DNA from: a halophilic archaeon
Lineage (GTDB): Archaea; Halobacteriota; Halobacteria; Halobacteriales; Haladaptataceae
DNA: 64,000 nucleotides
Direction: 5' to 3'
Assembly: GCA_003298465.1 (NCBI GenBank)
Contig: QNGA01000001.1
Location: forward strand, 186,001 to 250,000
Shown: in pieces, positions 9,100-17,942 of the stretch
How the letters are laid out: the number at the start of each line of letters is the position of its first letter
Numbering within the stretch: the stretch's first letter is position 1
Program-made: the position numbers and the translations under genes
Notes under the pieces: model-generated
The model's database searches: none
What the model was told of the DNA's origin: nothing
Seen by the model: only the letters and a program-made list of their open reading frames with translations

Positions 9100-9672
9100 T
9101 CTACCCCCTCCGGGGCAGTCACCTGTAGGCCAGAACTTGGCATAAAGAGACTCAACCGTTCAGACGCCTAGCGCTCGCCTACCGGGGATTCATCCACGAT
9201 ACCTCGGTTCGAGTGCCGGCACGGTCGGATTAGGCCTTCGACACACCATCTTCAGAGGAGTGTCAGTAAACGGTGACGTACTCCGGTTCGGTGCTCCGCA
9301 CGTGCCGTTCCCCCGACGGCCATCGCGGCCCGAAACGCGGTTGTCGGCCCCCGTCGACGGCTCCCCCGCTCGTCCGTCGTCGGGAAACGCGGGTTTTCCG
9401 ACCGCTCGCCGGACGCGTACTGTGACAGTTCCCGTCGGTGTACTGCGTTGCTCTGCCCGACCGCGAAGCGGGCGGCGACCGAGAATCGCTTCCGAACCTC
9501 CGCCATCGTACGACTGCTATCCGACAGAACAGGTCGATTTCACTCTCGGACGTTCAATCCTCGTGGGAGGGGGCGCAACCCGCCGTTGAACGCTTCGACT
9601 TCGACCGTTCATCGCGCTACTGGCGATTACCCGGCGGGAGTTCCCCGCTTCTTCGACTTTCCGCCCGTCGGA
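9100..9672 (+). other. 573-bp gap without a recognisable gene
   Basis: The left part holds the promoter of the minus-strand gene at 9099: CTTTATG on the minus strand near 9141-9147. Open frames across the gap (up to 109 codons) are Arg/Pro/Ser-rich, unlike haloarchaeal proteins, and have no start context. Nothing else was seen. Confidence 0.45.
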
Positions 9673-10503
9673 CTACGGTCCCGTCTCCAGTTCGCCGTCG
9701 GCCGCGGTCCACTCGGTGAGGCTCCCCTCGTAGAAGGCCAGGTCGTCGTAGCCCAGCGCGGAGAGGACGACGTACGTGTGGCTGATGCGCCGGGCGGTGT
9801 TGCAGTAGAGGACGATCCGGCGGTCGGGCGTGACGCCGTGGTCGTCGAGGATGGCGCGAAGCCGGTCGCGCGGTTTCAGGCCGCGAGTCTCGTCGTCGAC
9901 GAGTTCCCGCCAGTCGAGGTTGACTGCACCCGGGAGGTGGCCAGCAGCGTACTCCTCGGCGTCGCGGGTGTCGACCAGTACCGCGTCCGCGTCGTCGATG
10001 GCCGCCTCGACGGCCGCGCGGTCGACGAGCGGGGAGTCGGTCGGTTCGCCCACCTCGTACGTCGTCGGTTCCGGCGTCGGCGCCGCAGTGGTCGTCGCGC
10101 GCTCGCGGGTCCAGGCGCTGAAGTCGCCGTCGAGGAGCCGCAGGTCGTCGTGACCGTACAGCTCCGCGGTGACGAGGAACCGCGCGGCGAAGACGCCGTG
10201 CGTGTCGTCGTAGGCCACGAGCGTGTCGTCGGGCGTGACCCCTATCTCGCCCAGCAGGTCGGCCCACTGCTCCTCGCCGGGGAGCATCCCGGCGTCGTCG
10301 GCGTCGCCCGACCGGAACGTCTCGAACGGGACGTTGACCGCGCCGGGGACGTGGCCGATGCCGTCGTACTCCCAGGCGTCGCGCACGTCGACGACCGTCA
10401 CGTCGTCCGTCCCGGCGTCGCCCGTCGCCGCATCGTCCGCCGCCCCGGTCGCGTCCAGTCGCTCGGCGAGCCAGTCGGCGCTCACTACGACGCTGTCGTG
10501 CAT
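9673..10503 (-). CDS. tssA: thiosulfate sulfurtransferase (two rhodanese domains), TssA type
   Basis: This 276-residue protein moves sulfane sulfur from thiosulfate or 3-mercaptopyruvate to acceptors. Domain 1 (about 1-125) has lost the active cysteine (LVAYDDTHGVFAARFL). Domain 2 (about 155-270) keeps the loop LYCNTARRIS, with catalytic Cys234 and the CxxxxR pattern. Conserved HLPGAVNLDWRELVDD and IGHVPGAVNVPFE mark the substrate entry in each domain. It is transcribed away from a paralogue starting 253 bp to the right. Confidence 0.9.
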   Translation of the reverse strand: MHDSVVVSADWLAERLDATGAADDAATGDAGTDDVTVVDVRDAWEYDGIGHVPGAVNVPFETFRSGDADDAGMLPGEEQWADLLGEIGVTPDDTLVAYDDTHGVFAARFLVTAELYGHDDLRLLDGDFSAWTRERATTTAAPTPEPTTYEVGEPTDSPLVDRAAVEAAIDDADAVLVDTRDAEEYAAGHLPGAVNLDWRELVDDETRGLKPRDRLRAILDDHGVTPDRRIVLYCNTARRISHTYVVLSALGYDDLAFYEGSLTEWTAADGELETGP

Positions 10504-10723
10504 CGTCCCGGAGTAGCCGTCCGGCCGCCTTAGCGTTCCGGGTTCCCGCCCGAACGCGCCGCTTGCCGGAGATAGCGGCGATAGTCGCCGGATCTCCGCC
10601 GCGGTACGGCCGCGGTGCCGGACGCGGCGACCGAGGGCGCGGTGGCGCTCCTGTCGCCGCGCAGAGAGACGGACAGTGTTGCCGGAAAACGCGATACGTG
10701 GCGCGAATTTCCGGGTCTGATAG

Positions 10724-10733
10724 GGCTATACCG
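10724..10733 (+). promoter_or_regulatory. TATA-like box for the second sulfurtransferase
   Basis: GGCTATACC is centred about 28 bases before the ATG at 10757, consistent with a leaderless transcript. Confidence 0.6.
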
Positions 10734-10756
10734 GTGGCCTTCGAAGCACGTCGTGC

Positions 10757-11623
10757 ATGAGCGATAGTGATTACGCGAAGGACGTGCTCGTCACTGCGGA
10801 CTGGGTCGAGGAGCGACTCGACCAGTTCCGGAGCGACGACCCCGAGTACCGCCTCGTCGAGGTCGACGTGGACACGGAAGCCTACGACGAAGCCCACGCG
10901 CCCGGTGCCGTCGGCTTCAACTGGGAGACCCAGCTTCAGGACCAGACCCGCCGGGACATCCTGGACAAGGAGGACTTCGAGGACCTGCTGGGAAGCCACG
11001 GCATCAGCGACGACTCCACCGTCGTCCTCTACGGCGACAACTCCAACTGGTTCGCCGCCTACACTTACTGGCAGTTCAAGTACTACGGCCACGAGGACGT
11101 GCGTCTGCTCGACGGCGGTCGCGACTACTGGATCGAGAACGACTACCCGACCACCGACGAAGAACCGTCGTTCCCCACGGTGGGGTACGACGCCCGCGGC
11201 CCCTTCGAGGGCATCCGCGCCTACCGCGACGACGTGGAGAAAGCCATCGACCGCGGCGTTCCCCTCGTCGACGTTCGTTCGCCCGAAGAGTTCAGCGGCG
11301 AGGTGCTCGCGCCGCCGGGACTCCAGGAGACCGCCCAGCGCGGCGGCCACATCCCCGGTGCGGAGAACGTCTCGTGGGCCGTGACGGTGAACGAGGACGG
11401 TCGGTTCAAGTCCGCCGACGAACTCCGGGAACTGTACGAGGACGCCGGCATCACCGACGACCAGGAGGTCGTCGCCTACTGCCGCATCGGCGAGCGCTCG
11501 TCCATCGCGTGGTTCGCGCTGTCGGAACTGCTCGGCTACGAGGACGTGACCAACTACGACGGCTCGTGGACCGAGTGGGGTAATCTCGTCGACGCGCCGG
11601 TGGAGACCGGTAGCGGCGAGTGA
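10757..11623 (+). CDS. tssB: thiosulfate sulfurtransferase (two rhodanese domains), TssB type
   Basis: This 288-residue paralogue of the divergent gene also has two rhodanese domains. The first is inactive (VVLYGDNSNWFAAYTYW, no Cys). The second has VAYCRIGERSSIAWF with catalytic Cys242. HAPGAVGFNWE and HIPGAENVSWA are the family signatures. A divergent pair of sulfurtransferases is usual in haloarchaea and probably supplies sulfur for cofactor or tRNA thiolation, or detoxifies cyanide. The protein ends ...ETGSGE. The DNA encoding this end recurs in the 180 bp that follow. Confidence 0.9.
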   Translation: MSDSDYAKDVLVTADWVEERLDQFRSDDPEYRLVEVDVDTEAYDEAHAPGAVGFNWETQLQDQTRRDILDKEDFEDLLGSHGISDDSTVVLYGDNSNWFAAYTYWQFKYYGHEDVRLLDGGRDYWIENDYPTTDEEPSFPTVGYDARGPFEGIRAYRDDVEKAIDRGVPLVDVRSPEEFSGEVLAPPGLQETAQRGGHIPGAENVSWAVTVNEDGRFKSADELRELYEDAGITDDQEVVAYCRIGERSSIAWFALSELLGYEDVTNYDGSWTEWGNLVDAPVETGSGE

Positions 11624-11800
11624 CCGTCGTGCGTGTCGAGGACCGCACGACCCCGCTCGTCGCTACCGCAGGCGACGGTCAGTGACCGTCGTGCGTGTCG
11701 AAGACCGCGAAACCGCGCTGGTAGTCGACGCAGGTAGCGGCGAGTGATGCCGAGCGCGCCCGGCCGGGAACCCGCTCTCGCTACCGGCGGAAGGCGGTAG
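11621..11800 (+). repeat. 62-bp tandem repeats after tssB with a chain of overlapping micro-ORFs
   Basis: TGACCGTCGTGCGTGTCGA occurs at 11621 and again at 11683, and a third unit begins TGATGC at 11745: a period of exactly 62. The units at 11621-11682 and 11683-11744 are about 74% identical by eye. Each junction reads GTGA, so three tiny frames follow, each GTG overlapping the previous stop: 11620-11685 (21 codons), 11682-11747 (21 codons) and 11744-11800 (18 codons). The first two peptides share TVVRVEDR. Several differences between them are synonymous third-base changes (GAG/GAA, CTC/CTG, GTC/GTA, GGC/GGT). The second peptide ends GSGE, like the sulfurtransferase itself. Real small proteins or decayed duplications are both possible. 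Confidence 0.7.
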
Positions 11801-11825
11801 TTCGAGACGGCGGAGTCGGCGGTAC

Positions 11826-11907
11826 CTCTATTTATTTCTACCGAGAGGAACTAGAAGGAATTATTTAGCTCCGACCGAATCTACGTAACGAGGCGTCCCC
11901 GGACGCC
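11826..11907 (+). promoter_or_regulatory. AT-rich promoter and 5' UTR hairpin
   Basis: Two AT-rich elements (CTCTATTTATTTC at 11826-11838 and AATTATTTAGC at 11859-11869) stand out in the GC-rich background. The second would start RNA near 11891. Just there lies a stem GGCGTCC/GGACGCC (11892-11898 with 11901-11907), 15 bases before the ATG at 11922. The hairpin could affect translation start; this is inferred. Confidence 0.45.
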
Positions 11908-11921
11908 GTCACGAGGCCACA

Positions 11922-12137
11922 ATGTCAGGCAGTCCCGATACCCTAGACGAACCCCCCGAAACGCGCCGAGAGGCCGTCCGCGAGCGAGCCTTCGAACTGG
12001 AGTCCATCGTCGTCCAGCACGACGAGATGCCGGACCGGTGTACCGTCTACCCGGCGGAGGCTACGAGGATGGAGCGGATGGCCGAGTGGATCTCGGCCGA
12101 CGCCGACCTGTGTCTCTCCCTGGAGGACGCGCGGTAA
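11922..12137 (+). CDS. short haloarchaeal protein of unknown function
   Basis: This 71-residue acidic protein has an N-terminal helix (residues 12-27, ETRREAVRERAFELES). A compact C-terminal part follows with HDEMPDRCTVYPAEATRMERMAEWI. The pattern of a Cys beside a Tyr/Phe-Pro-Ala segment resembles a widespread family of about 60-75-residue haloarchaeal proteins (DUF7511-like, from memory). It has its own AT-rich promoter and no partner gene. Confidence 0.65.
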   Translation: MSGSPDTLDEPPETRREAVRERAFELESIVVQHDEMPDRCTVYPAEATRMERMAEWISADADLCLSLEDAR

Positions 12138-12346
12138 CTCGCCGGCGTCTTCCTCCCGGCCACCACGTCAGCGTTCTCCGCACCTCCCCTTCGACCGCAT
12201 CGTCCTCCTGCGGCTTTCGTCGCTGTCCTTCGTCTCCGTACTCTTCGTTTCGAGCGACTATCGCCCCGAACGGCGGCTCCGGCCGCTTTCGGAGTCGGAC
12301 TGCCGGGAACGGTGATTACAAGCACCCGGCACCCCTACCCCGGGGC

Positions 12347-12979
12347 ATGGACGCCGAGCAGTTCGTCGAGACGGTTCGCGACGACAACGAGACCGCCCTC
12401 TCGCGCCTCGGTTCGTCGAAGTCGCTGTACGCGGCGACCGGCGGCGAGATGGACTCCGAGACGGTGTACCGCGCCGCCGCCGACGCCGAGCACGCCGCCC
12501 ACGAGACGTTCGCGGCGTGGGCGGACGAACTGGACGGCGACGCGGGGGACCTGTTCGCCGACGTCGCCGACACCGAACGGGAGCATTACGAGACGGTCGC
12601 CGGGAAACTCGACGACCACGACCCCGGCGCGGTGCCCGGCGTGCAGGAGTTCCTCCGCGAGGGCGTCGACGAACGCGACGCCGTCGCCCGCCTCGGCGGC
12701 TTCGTCGGGCGGACGCTCGCCAGCGAGAAGTCGAAAGAGCAGATGACCGGCTTCTTCACCGGCCAGGCCGACCCGCAGACGGCGCAACTGTTCCGCGACC
12801 TGAAAGGCGACCTGGACGAGCAGCGCGAGCGCGCGCTGGCCGTGCTCGCGGACCGCTGTGAGAACGACGAGGACTGGGAGCGCGCCCGCGACGCCGCCGG
12901 CGGCGCGATTCAGGCCGCCTACGAGGAGTACACCGAGTCGCTGGAGTCGATGGGCGTGAATCCGAAACCCGTCTGCTGA
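12347..12979 (+). CDS. rubrerythrin/ferritin-like family protein
   Basis: This 210-residue all-helical protein has Glu/His pairs typical of ferritin-like carboxylate folds: AAADAEHAAHETFAAWADE (about 44-62) and ADTEREHYETVAGKLDDH (about 73-90). Conserved SSKSLYAATGGEM near 22-34 and a C-terminal GAIQAAYEEYTESLESMGV complete the pattern of haloarchaeal proteins annotated as rubrerythrin family. There is no rubredoxin domain. Whether it binds iron is not certain from the sequence. ATG 12347 is preferred because the upstream extension to 12038 runs out of frame through the preceding gene. Confidence 0.75.
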   Translation: MDAEQFVETVRDDNETALSRLGSSKSLYAATGGEMDSETVYRAAADAEHAAHETFAAWADELDGDAGDLFADVADTEREHYETVAGKLDDHDPGAVPGVQEFLREGVDERDAVARLGGFVGRTLASEKSKEQMTGFFTGQADPQTAQLFRDLKGDLDEQRERALAVLADRCENDEDWERARDAAGGAIQAAYEEYTESLESMGVNPKPVC

Positions 12980-13014
12980 CGGCGGGCGACTATCCACCGT
13001 CTCCCGCGACGCGC

Positions 13015-13284
13015 TCAGACGCCCTCGACGGTCTCCCGGTACGCTTTCACGTGGTCCTGGGCGGCGTCGACGCGTTCTGCCGCCGCTCCGTCCGCCCCCT
13101 CGCGCAGCTCGGAGAGCGTGTGGGTGATGCGCGCGAGTCGGCCGTGGTCCGGTCCCTGGTCGGTGCTCGCCAGGTTCTCCAGCGTCTTGGCCAGGTCCTC
13201 CAGCCGCTCGGCGGCCTCTCCGTCGGCCTCCGCGGCAGCGTGTTTTACTTCCTCGGCCGCTTGCGTCAGTTGGTCTCGTGGCAT
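13015..13284 (-). CDS. small helical haloarchaeal protein (DUF7553-like)
   Basis: This 89-residue protein consists of amphipathic helices: RDQLTQAAEEVKHAAAEADG, then GEAAERLEDLAKTLENLA, then a conserved DQGPDHGRLARITHTLSELRE turn. It matches from memory a small haloarchaeal family (DUF7553). There is no catalytic motif. It is convergent with the rubrerythrin-like gene, 35 bp apart. A weak TATA-like GATTTCATC lies upstream near 13310. Confidence 0.65.
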   Translation of the reverse strand: MPRDQLTQAAEEVKHAAAEADGEAAERLEDLAKTLENLASTDQGPDHGRLARITHTLSELREGADGAAAERVDAAQDHVKAYRETVEGV

Positions 13285-13620
13285 ACCCTCGGCTACGCAC
13301 GTACGGATGAAATCGTTTCGGGCGAGAACGGAACGGTCTCTTCGAACCCTGACTCGGGCACGGCGACGGGAGAAGGGAAGACCGAGGGAGCGCCAACGCT
13401 CTCCCGGCCGCCGCGCGTCTGAGCGCTGCGGACCGGCCCGCAGCGACATCCTCCCCGGAATGCGGCGGCAACCGCATCCGTCCCCTTCTACTCGACTACT
13501 CGACGTGTGCGTGTCGCTTCGCATGTCCAGCCTTTTTGTCGGCGCTCGGCGCGGTCCCGTTCGCCCACCGTCCGCGCCGAGGCGCAGGTTTAAATTCCGG
13601 GACGGGCCAAGGAAGGAGCG
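13285..13620 (+). promoter_or_regulatory. 336-bp divergent intergenic region with RecJ-gene promoter
   Basis: GGTTTAAATTCC (13588-13598) is a strong TATA/BRE-like element, and GGAAGGAG (13611-13618) is a ribosome-binding site two bases before the ATG at 13621. The rest of the gap is GC-rich and shows no gene. Confidence 0.6.
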
Positions 13621-15033
13621 ATGAGTAGTCCGGTTCCGGAGATGGCCGACCGCGCGACCGCCTGTGCGGACAGGCTCCGCGAGGCCGACGAAGTGTTGCT
13701 CGCGTCCCACATCGACGCGGACGGCCTGACGAGCGCCGCCATCGCGGCGTCGGCGCTCGAACGCGCGGGAATCCCGTTCGAGACGGTGTTCAGCAAACAG
13801 CTCGACGCCGAGGAGGTGGCGGCTATCGCCGCGAAAGACCACGACACCGTGCTGTTCACCGACTTCGGAAGCGGACAGCTCGACGTCATCAGCGAACACG
13901 AGGCGGCGGGCGACTTCACGCCCGTCATCGCCGACCACCACCAACCCGCCGACGCGGAGACCGAGTTCCACCTGAACCCCCTGCTGGTCGGCGTCGACGG
14001 CTCGTCCGAACTCTCCGGAGCCGGTGCGAGCTACGTCCTCGCGCGGGCGTTGGAACCCGACGGAACCGACAGCCGGGACCTCGCCGCGCTGGCCGTGGTC
14101 GGTGCCGTCGGTGACATGCAGACGAACGACGGCGAACTCGTCGGCGCGAACGCGAACCTCGTCGAGGAGGGCGTCGAGGCCGGCGTGCTGGAGACCACCC
14201 GCGACCTCACTCTGTACGGCAAGCAGACCCGTCCGCTGCCGAAACTGCTGGAGTACGCGAGCGACGTGTACATCCCCGGCATCTCCAACGACGGCAACGG
14301 CGCACTCCGGTTCCTCGACGGTCTCGACGTGGATCTCAAAGCCGACGGCGACTGGCGGCGCTGGGTGGACCTGACCGACGAGGAGCGCCGCACGGTCGCC
14401 AGCGCGCTCGTCAAGCGCGCGATGCGCGAGGGCGTCCCCGCCCGGAAGATAGACGGCCTCGTCGGCACGACGTACTCGCTCGTCGAGGAACCCCGCGGCA
14501 CGGAACTGCGCGACGTCAGCGAGTTCTCGACGCTGCTGAACGCCACCGCGCGCTACGAGCGCGCGGACGTGGGACTGGCGGTCTGTCTCGGCGACCGGAA
14601 CGACGCCCTGGACCGCGCGCGAAAGCTGCTCTCGAACCACCGTCGGAATCTCTCGGAGGGCCTCCAGTGGGTCAAAGCGGAGGGCGTCACCCGCGAGGAG
14701 AACGTCCAGTGGTTCCACGCCGAGGACCGCATCCGCGAGACCATCGTCGGCATCGTGGCCGGGATGGCCGTCGGTGCGGAGGGCGTCGACCGCAACACGC
14801 CCATCGTCGCGTTCGCCAAGAAGAACGACGAGGAGGTGAAAGTGTCCGCGCGCGGGACGCCGTCGCTGACCCGGCGGGGCCTGGACCTCTCGGCGGTGAT
14901 GACGGAGGCCTCCCGCGCCGTCGGCGGCGACGGCGGCGGCCACGACGTCGCCGCGGGGGCGACGGTGCCGGCGGGCGAAGAGCGGGCGTTCGTCGAGCGC
15001 GTCGACGAACTCGTCGGCGAGCAACTCGCGTAG
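13621..15033 (+). CDS. DHH-family single-strand exonuclease, RecJ-like
   Basis: This 470-residue protein degrades single-stranded nucleic acid and in archaea associates with the CMG/GINS replisome. The DHH domain has LLASHIDADGLTSAAIA (motif I) and VIADHHQPAD (DHH motif). The C-terminal DHHA1 domain has SRAVGGDGGGHDVAAGATVP, the GGGHxxAAG substrate motif. There is no OB domain, so it is shorter than bacterial RecJ and matches archaeal RecJ/GAN proteins. It is a single-gene unit with a clear promoter and ribosome site. Confidence 0.88.
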   Translation: MSSPVPEMADRATACADRLREADEVLLASHIDADGLTSAAIAASALERAGIPFETVFSKQLDAEEVAAIAAKDHDTVLFTDFGSGQLDVISEHEAAGDFTPVIADHHQPADAETEFHLNPLLVGVDGSSELSGAGASYVLARALEPDGTDSRDLAALAVVGAVGDMQTNDGELVGANANLVEEGVEAGVLETTRDLTLYGKQTRPLPKLLEYASDVYIPGISNDGNGALRFLDGLDVDLKADGDWRRWVDLTDEERRTVASALVKRAMREGVPARKIDGLVGTTYSLVEEPRGTELRDVSEFSTLLNATARYERADVGLAVCLGDRNDALDRARKLLSNHRRNLSEGLQWVKAEGVTREENVQWFHAEDRIRETIVGIVAGMAVGAEGVDRNTPIVAFAKKNDEEVKVSARGTPSLTRRGLDLSAVMTEASRAVGGDGGGHDVAAGATVPAGEERAFVERVDELVGEQLA

Positions 15034-15805
15034 TCCCTTCTCGCGTTCCCCGAAGACGAACGGATCCCCGTTTCCCACGGGATTCTATATCGCAGCATAC
15101 GATTTATCGGCGGCCGACCCCCGATGCTGTTTCGAACGGCCGAACGAAGCGAACTCGCCGCGGAGCACCGCCGCAACGGCGACTCGACCCGTCGTCGAGC
15201 GGGCGGCGTCGTCGAACTGCCTTCGCGTCGGTCGGGAAAGCGAGCACCGCGAGCCGGTCGGGAACGTCGACACCTCGTCCAGCGGTACGCGAGACCGTTC
15301 GCGGTCGACTCGGAGAACCCAGTCCGAGGAGCGGACCACGACGTTTCCGGCGAACTCCGAACCGTTGCCGGCTCCTTGCTCGGTACCTGGAGCGGTGACC
15401 CCGCGACCCGGCGGCAGTGGTCCGGCCCTGCCAATCGCGAGCGTCGTTCGAAGGCCCGGTCGTCGACCGTACTCTCTTCCCTGAGTCGCGGATCGACTCG
15501 TCCGGCGCTCGCCGCTGTCACCGTCGGCGGTGAACCGTCGAAGACGGCCTGGAAGTCCCTTCGGCGGCCGTTTCCGGGCAGGGGAGCCGAAACGCACGTC
15601 CCGATGGGTAAACCAAATATAGATATACGAAACTGGCTCCCGGGCGACGAGAGGAGGACGCATCGGAGGGGCGTCTCGGCGGTTCCGGGCGGCTTTTGCG
15701 GCGGTTTCGCTCGCAGAAACAGAGCAGCGGTTCTCGAAGGGAGGCCGGACGCCGAGCGACGCGACGACCGCCCGATTTTTACTCGCGCCGGGTCACTCTC
15801 CGTAC
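15034..15805 (+). other. 772-bp gap, no recognisable gene
   Basis: AT-rich islands flank a GC-rich core: 15083-15112 (TTCTATATCGC and GATTTATCGG) and 15610-15633 (AACCAAATATAGATATACG). Open frames on both strands are Arg/Ser/Pro-rich and lack the acidic bias of every other protein here. A minus-strand transcript from the right-hand island is possible, but no conserved RNA motif (SRP RNA, RNase P) was recognised. TTTTTACTC at 15776-15784 is the TATA-like element of the next gene. Confidence 0.5.
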
Positions 15806-16135
15806 ATGGCCGACTTCGATCCGGAGAAGTTCGAGGACAAGTACGTTCACTACTTCAACGAACTCCAGCGCGCGTACAAGGACGCCTTCAACGAGATGAA
15901 CGAGCGCTACGACTCCGAACTCGTCCACGCCATCGACCAGCAGGTGTTGAACGAGAGCGAACCGTTCTACGAGGGGGACGGCGAGTTCCGCGTCGACCTC
16001 CCCGAGAACCCGACCGACCGCGTCCAGGGCATCGTCGCGCCCGACGAGAAGGTCGAGGAGGTGCTCGACCGCTACGTCGCGAGAATCGAGTCCGAACTGG
16101 CGCGGACGTTCGGGTTCGAGTCCGGCGGGGAGTGA
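15806..16135 (+). CDS. haloarchaeal DUF5783-like protein
   Basis: This 109-residue acidic protein begins MADFDPEKFEDKYVHYFNEL. It carries the segment RYDSELVHAIDQQVLNESEP, which I recognise from a short haloarchaeal family (DUF5783, from memory). Helices 1-45 and 80-105 flank a central segment with DLPENPTDRVQGIV. No catalytic residues are evident. It is a monocistronic unit; the TATA-like GATTTTTACTC lies 27 bases upstream. It converges with hemL. Confidence 0.75.
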   Translation: MADFDPEKFEDKYVHYFNELQRAYKDAFNEMNERYDSELVHAIDQQVLNESEPFYEGDGEFRVDLPENPTDRVQGIVAPDEKVEEVLDRYVARIESELARTFGFESGGE

Positions 16136-16202
16136 CCGCCGGTCGGGCGGCGTGGCTGGGGGGCGCGTCGGAAACTACCGCGAACGGACCTGGGAGCGCG
16201 AG

Positions 16203-17543
16203 CTACAGCGCTTCCTTGTACGCTTCCAGCGTCTCCTCGACGTCCTCCTCGGTGTGGGCGTAGCTCACGAACTGCGACTCGTACTGGTTGGCGGTGAGGA
16301 ACACGCCCTCCTCCAGCATCGCGGGCCAGAACAGCCGCTCCCAGCGTTCCGTCTCGGCGGCGTCCACGTCGCCCCGGTTCTTCGGGCAGTAATCGTAGCG
16401 CGGGCAGTCCGGGCGCTGGCGACAGCCGGCCTCGCACTGGCCGTCGAGGTCGCGGGGACCGTCGCGCGTGAACACGACCTTGAACATGCTGTCCGTGCCG
16501 AGGACGGTGTACTCCGGCGCTTGGTCCGCGAGGATGTCGGTCAGTCCCGACCGCAGCTTCTCGCCGAGGTCGTTCACGTGGTCGTACACGTCGTTCTCGG
16601 CCGCGAACCGCAGGGTCTCCAGCCCGGCGGTGAGCGAGAGCGGATGCCCGGAGTAGGTTCCGGCCTGGAACACGTCGCCGGTCGGCGCGAACCCCTCCAT
16701 TATCTCGGCGGGGCCGCCGACGGCCCCGACCGGGAACCCGCCGCCGATGATCTTCGCGAACGTCGTCAGGTCCGGCGTGACGCCGAACTTGCCCTGGGCG
16801 CACTGGAGGCCGCCGATGCGGAAGCCCGTCATCACCTCGTCGAACACGAGGAGCGCGCCGTGCTCGTCGGTCACCTCGCGGAGCGTCTCCAGGTACCCCT
16901 CGACCGGCGGGACGCTGGCGCAGTTGCCGAGGAGGGGTTCGGCGAGGACGCAGGCTATCTCGTCGCCCCGCTCCTCGAACACCTCCCGGACGGCCTCGGC
17001 GTCGTTGAACGGCACGGTGATGGTCTCGGCGGCGAACGACTCCGGAACGCCGGTCGAACTCGGTTCGGCGGGCACGCCCGATTCGCCCTGAACGAGCGTC
17101 GACTCGCCCGCGCCGTGGTAGCCGCCCTGCATGACGACGATCTCGTCCCGACCCGTGTGCCCGCGGGCGAGTCGAATCGCTGAGACGGTCGCCTCGGTCC
17201 CGCTGTTGACGAACCGCGTCATCTCGACGCTCGGGACGTGGCGCGCGACGAACTCCGCGAGTTCCACCTCCACCTCGGTCGGCGCGCCGTACATCGGTCC
17301 GTCCGAGAGCCGGGACTGGACCGCCGACTGCACCTGCTCGGGCAGGTCGTGGCCGAGCAGCAGCGGTCCGTAGCCCATCACGTAGTCGAGAAAGCGGTTC
17401 CCGTCCGCGTCGACGACGTGCGCGCCGTCGCCGCTCTCGACGAAGAAGGGGTACGGCCGGACGGCCCGCACCGGTGAGTTCACTCCGCCGGGAATCGACG
17501 ACAGCGCACGGTCGTACAGGTCGCGCGAGCGCTCGTGGTTCAT
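16203..17543 (-). CDS. hemL: glutamate-1-semialdehyde 2,1-aminomutase
   Basis: This PLP enzyme makes 5-aminolevulinate in the C5 route to heme and cobalamin. It has 446 residues. The start region has [19 protein letters not shown], the carboxylate site FDEVMTGFR, and the PLP lysine Lys264 in [17 protein letters not shown] cysteine cluster C370-x3-C374-x5-C380-x5-C386 sits in an insertion before the C-terminal domain and is absent from bacterial HemL as I know it. TACAAAC on the minus strand about 30 bases upstream is the likely promoter. No other heme genes are adjacent. Confidence 0.95.
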   Translation of the reverse strand: MNHERSRDLYDRALSSIPGGVNSPVRAVRPYPFFVESGDGAHVVDADGNRFLDYVMGYGPLLLGHDLPEQVQSAVQSRLSDGPMYGAPTEVEVELAEFVARHVPSVEMTRFVNSGTEATVSAIRLARGHTGRDEIVVMQGGYHGAGESTLVQGESGVPAEPSSTGVPESFAAETITVPFNDAEAVREVFEERGDEIACVLAEPLLGNCASVPPVEGYLETLREVTDEHGALLVFDEVMTGFRIGGLQCAQGKFGVTPDLTTFAKIIGGGFPVGAVGGPAEIMEGFAPTGDVFQAGTYSGHPLSLTAGLETLRFAAENDVYDHVNDLGEKLRSGLTDILADQAPEYTVLGTDSMFKVVFTRDGPRDLDGQCEAGCRQRPDCPRYDYCPKNRGDVDAAETERWERLFWPAMLEEGVFLTANQYESQFVSYAHTEEDVEETLEAYKEAL

Positions 17544-17690
17544 GTCCGGCGGTTCGTACTGGGGCGTCTTGTTTGTACCGAGAACGGACCCGGCGAGCGC
17601 CGGGGACGGTCGGCCGGACGCCTCGGCCGTCTTTCCACCGTCGCGCCGGAACGGGACCCGGCAACCTCGTCGGGGCGCGAACGACTCCCG

Positions 17691-17700
17691 TACTTTATGT
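17691..17700 (+). promoter_or_regulatory. TATA-like box for the zinc-ribbon-type gene
   Basis: TACTTTATGT is centred about 28 bases before ATG 17724, suggesting a leaderless transcript. Confidence 0.5.
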
Positions 17701-17723
17701 GTCCCCCGCTACATCTCCCCCGC

Positions 17724-17942
17724 ATGAGCGACGACGACACCGACCCGTGCGACGACTGCGGCGAACCCCTCTCGGACGCGCTGGCCCGAACGGTCCGTCT
17801 CACGGTCGACCGCTCCCAGATAGACAGCCAGCGGCTCTGTCCCGGGTGTTTCGCCGACTGGATCGACCGCTACGAGAGCAAGATGATACCGGAGGACGAC
17901 CCGGAGCACCTGGACGAGAACACCGACATCATCGTCGACTGA
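17724..17942 (+). CDS. small CxxC protein, zinc-ribbon-like (DUF7569-type)
   Basis: This 72-residue protein has two Cys pairs: CDDCGEPLSDALARTVRL near residues 9-12 and RLCPGCFADWIDRY near 38-41. They are spaced as in a treble-clef or zinc ribbon. The rest is acidic (SKMIPEDDPEHLDENTD). It probably binds one Zn ion and may mediate protein or nucleic-acid contacts. It is divergent from hemL and has its own promoter. The family name is recalled, not verified. Confidence 0.7.
   Translation: MSDDDTDPCDDCGEPLSDALARTVRLTVDRSQIDSQRLCPGCFADWIDRYESKMIPEDDPEHLDENTDIIVD

Noticed and set aside
15085..15663. 192-codon minus-strand frame in the 15-kb gap
   Set aside because: Arg/Ser-rich, not acidic, reads through a TATA-like element and matches no family I recognise.
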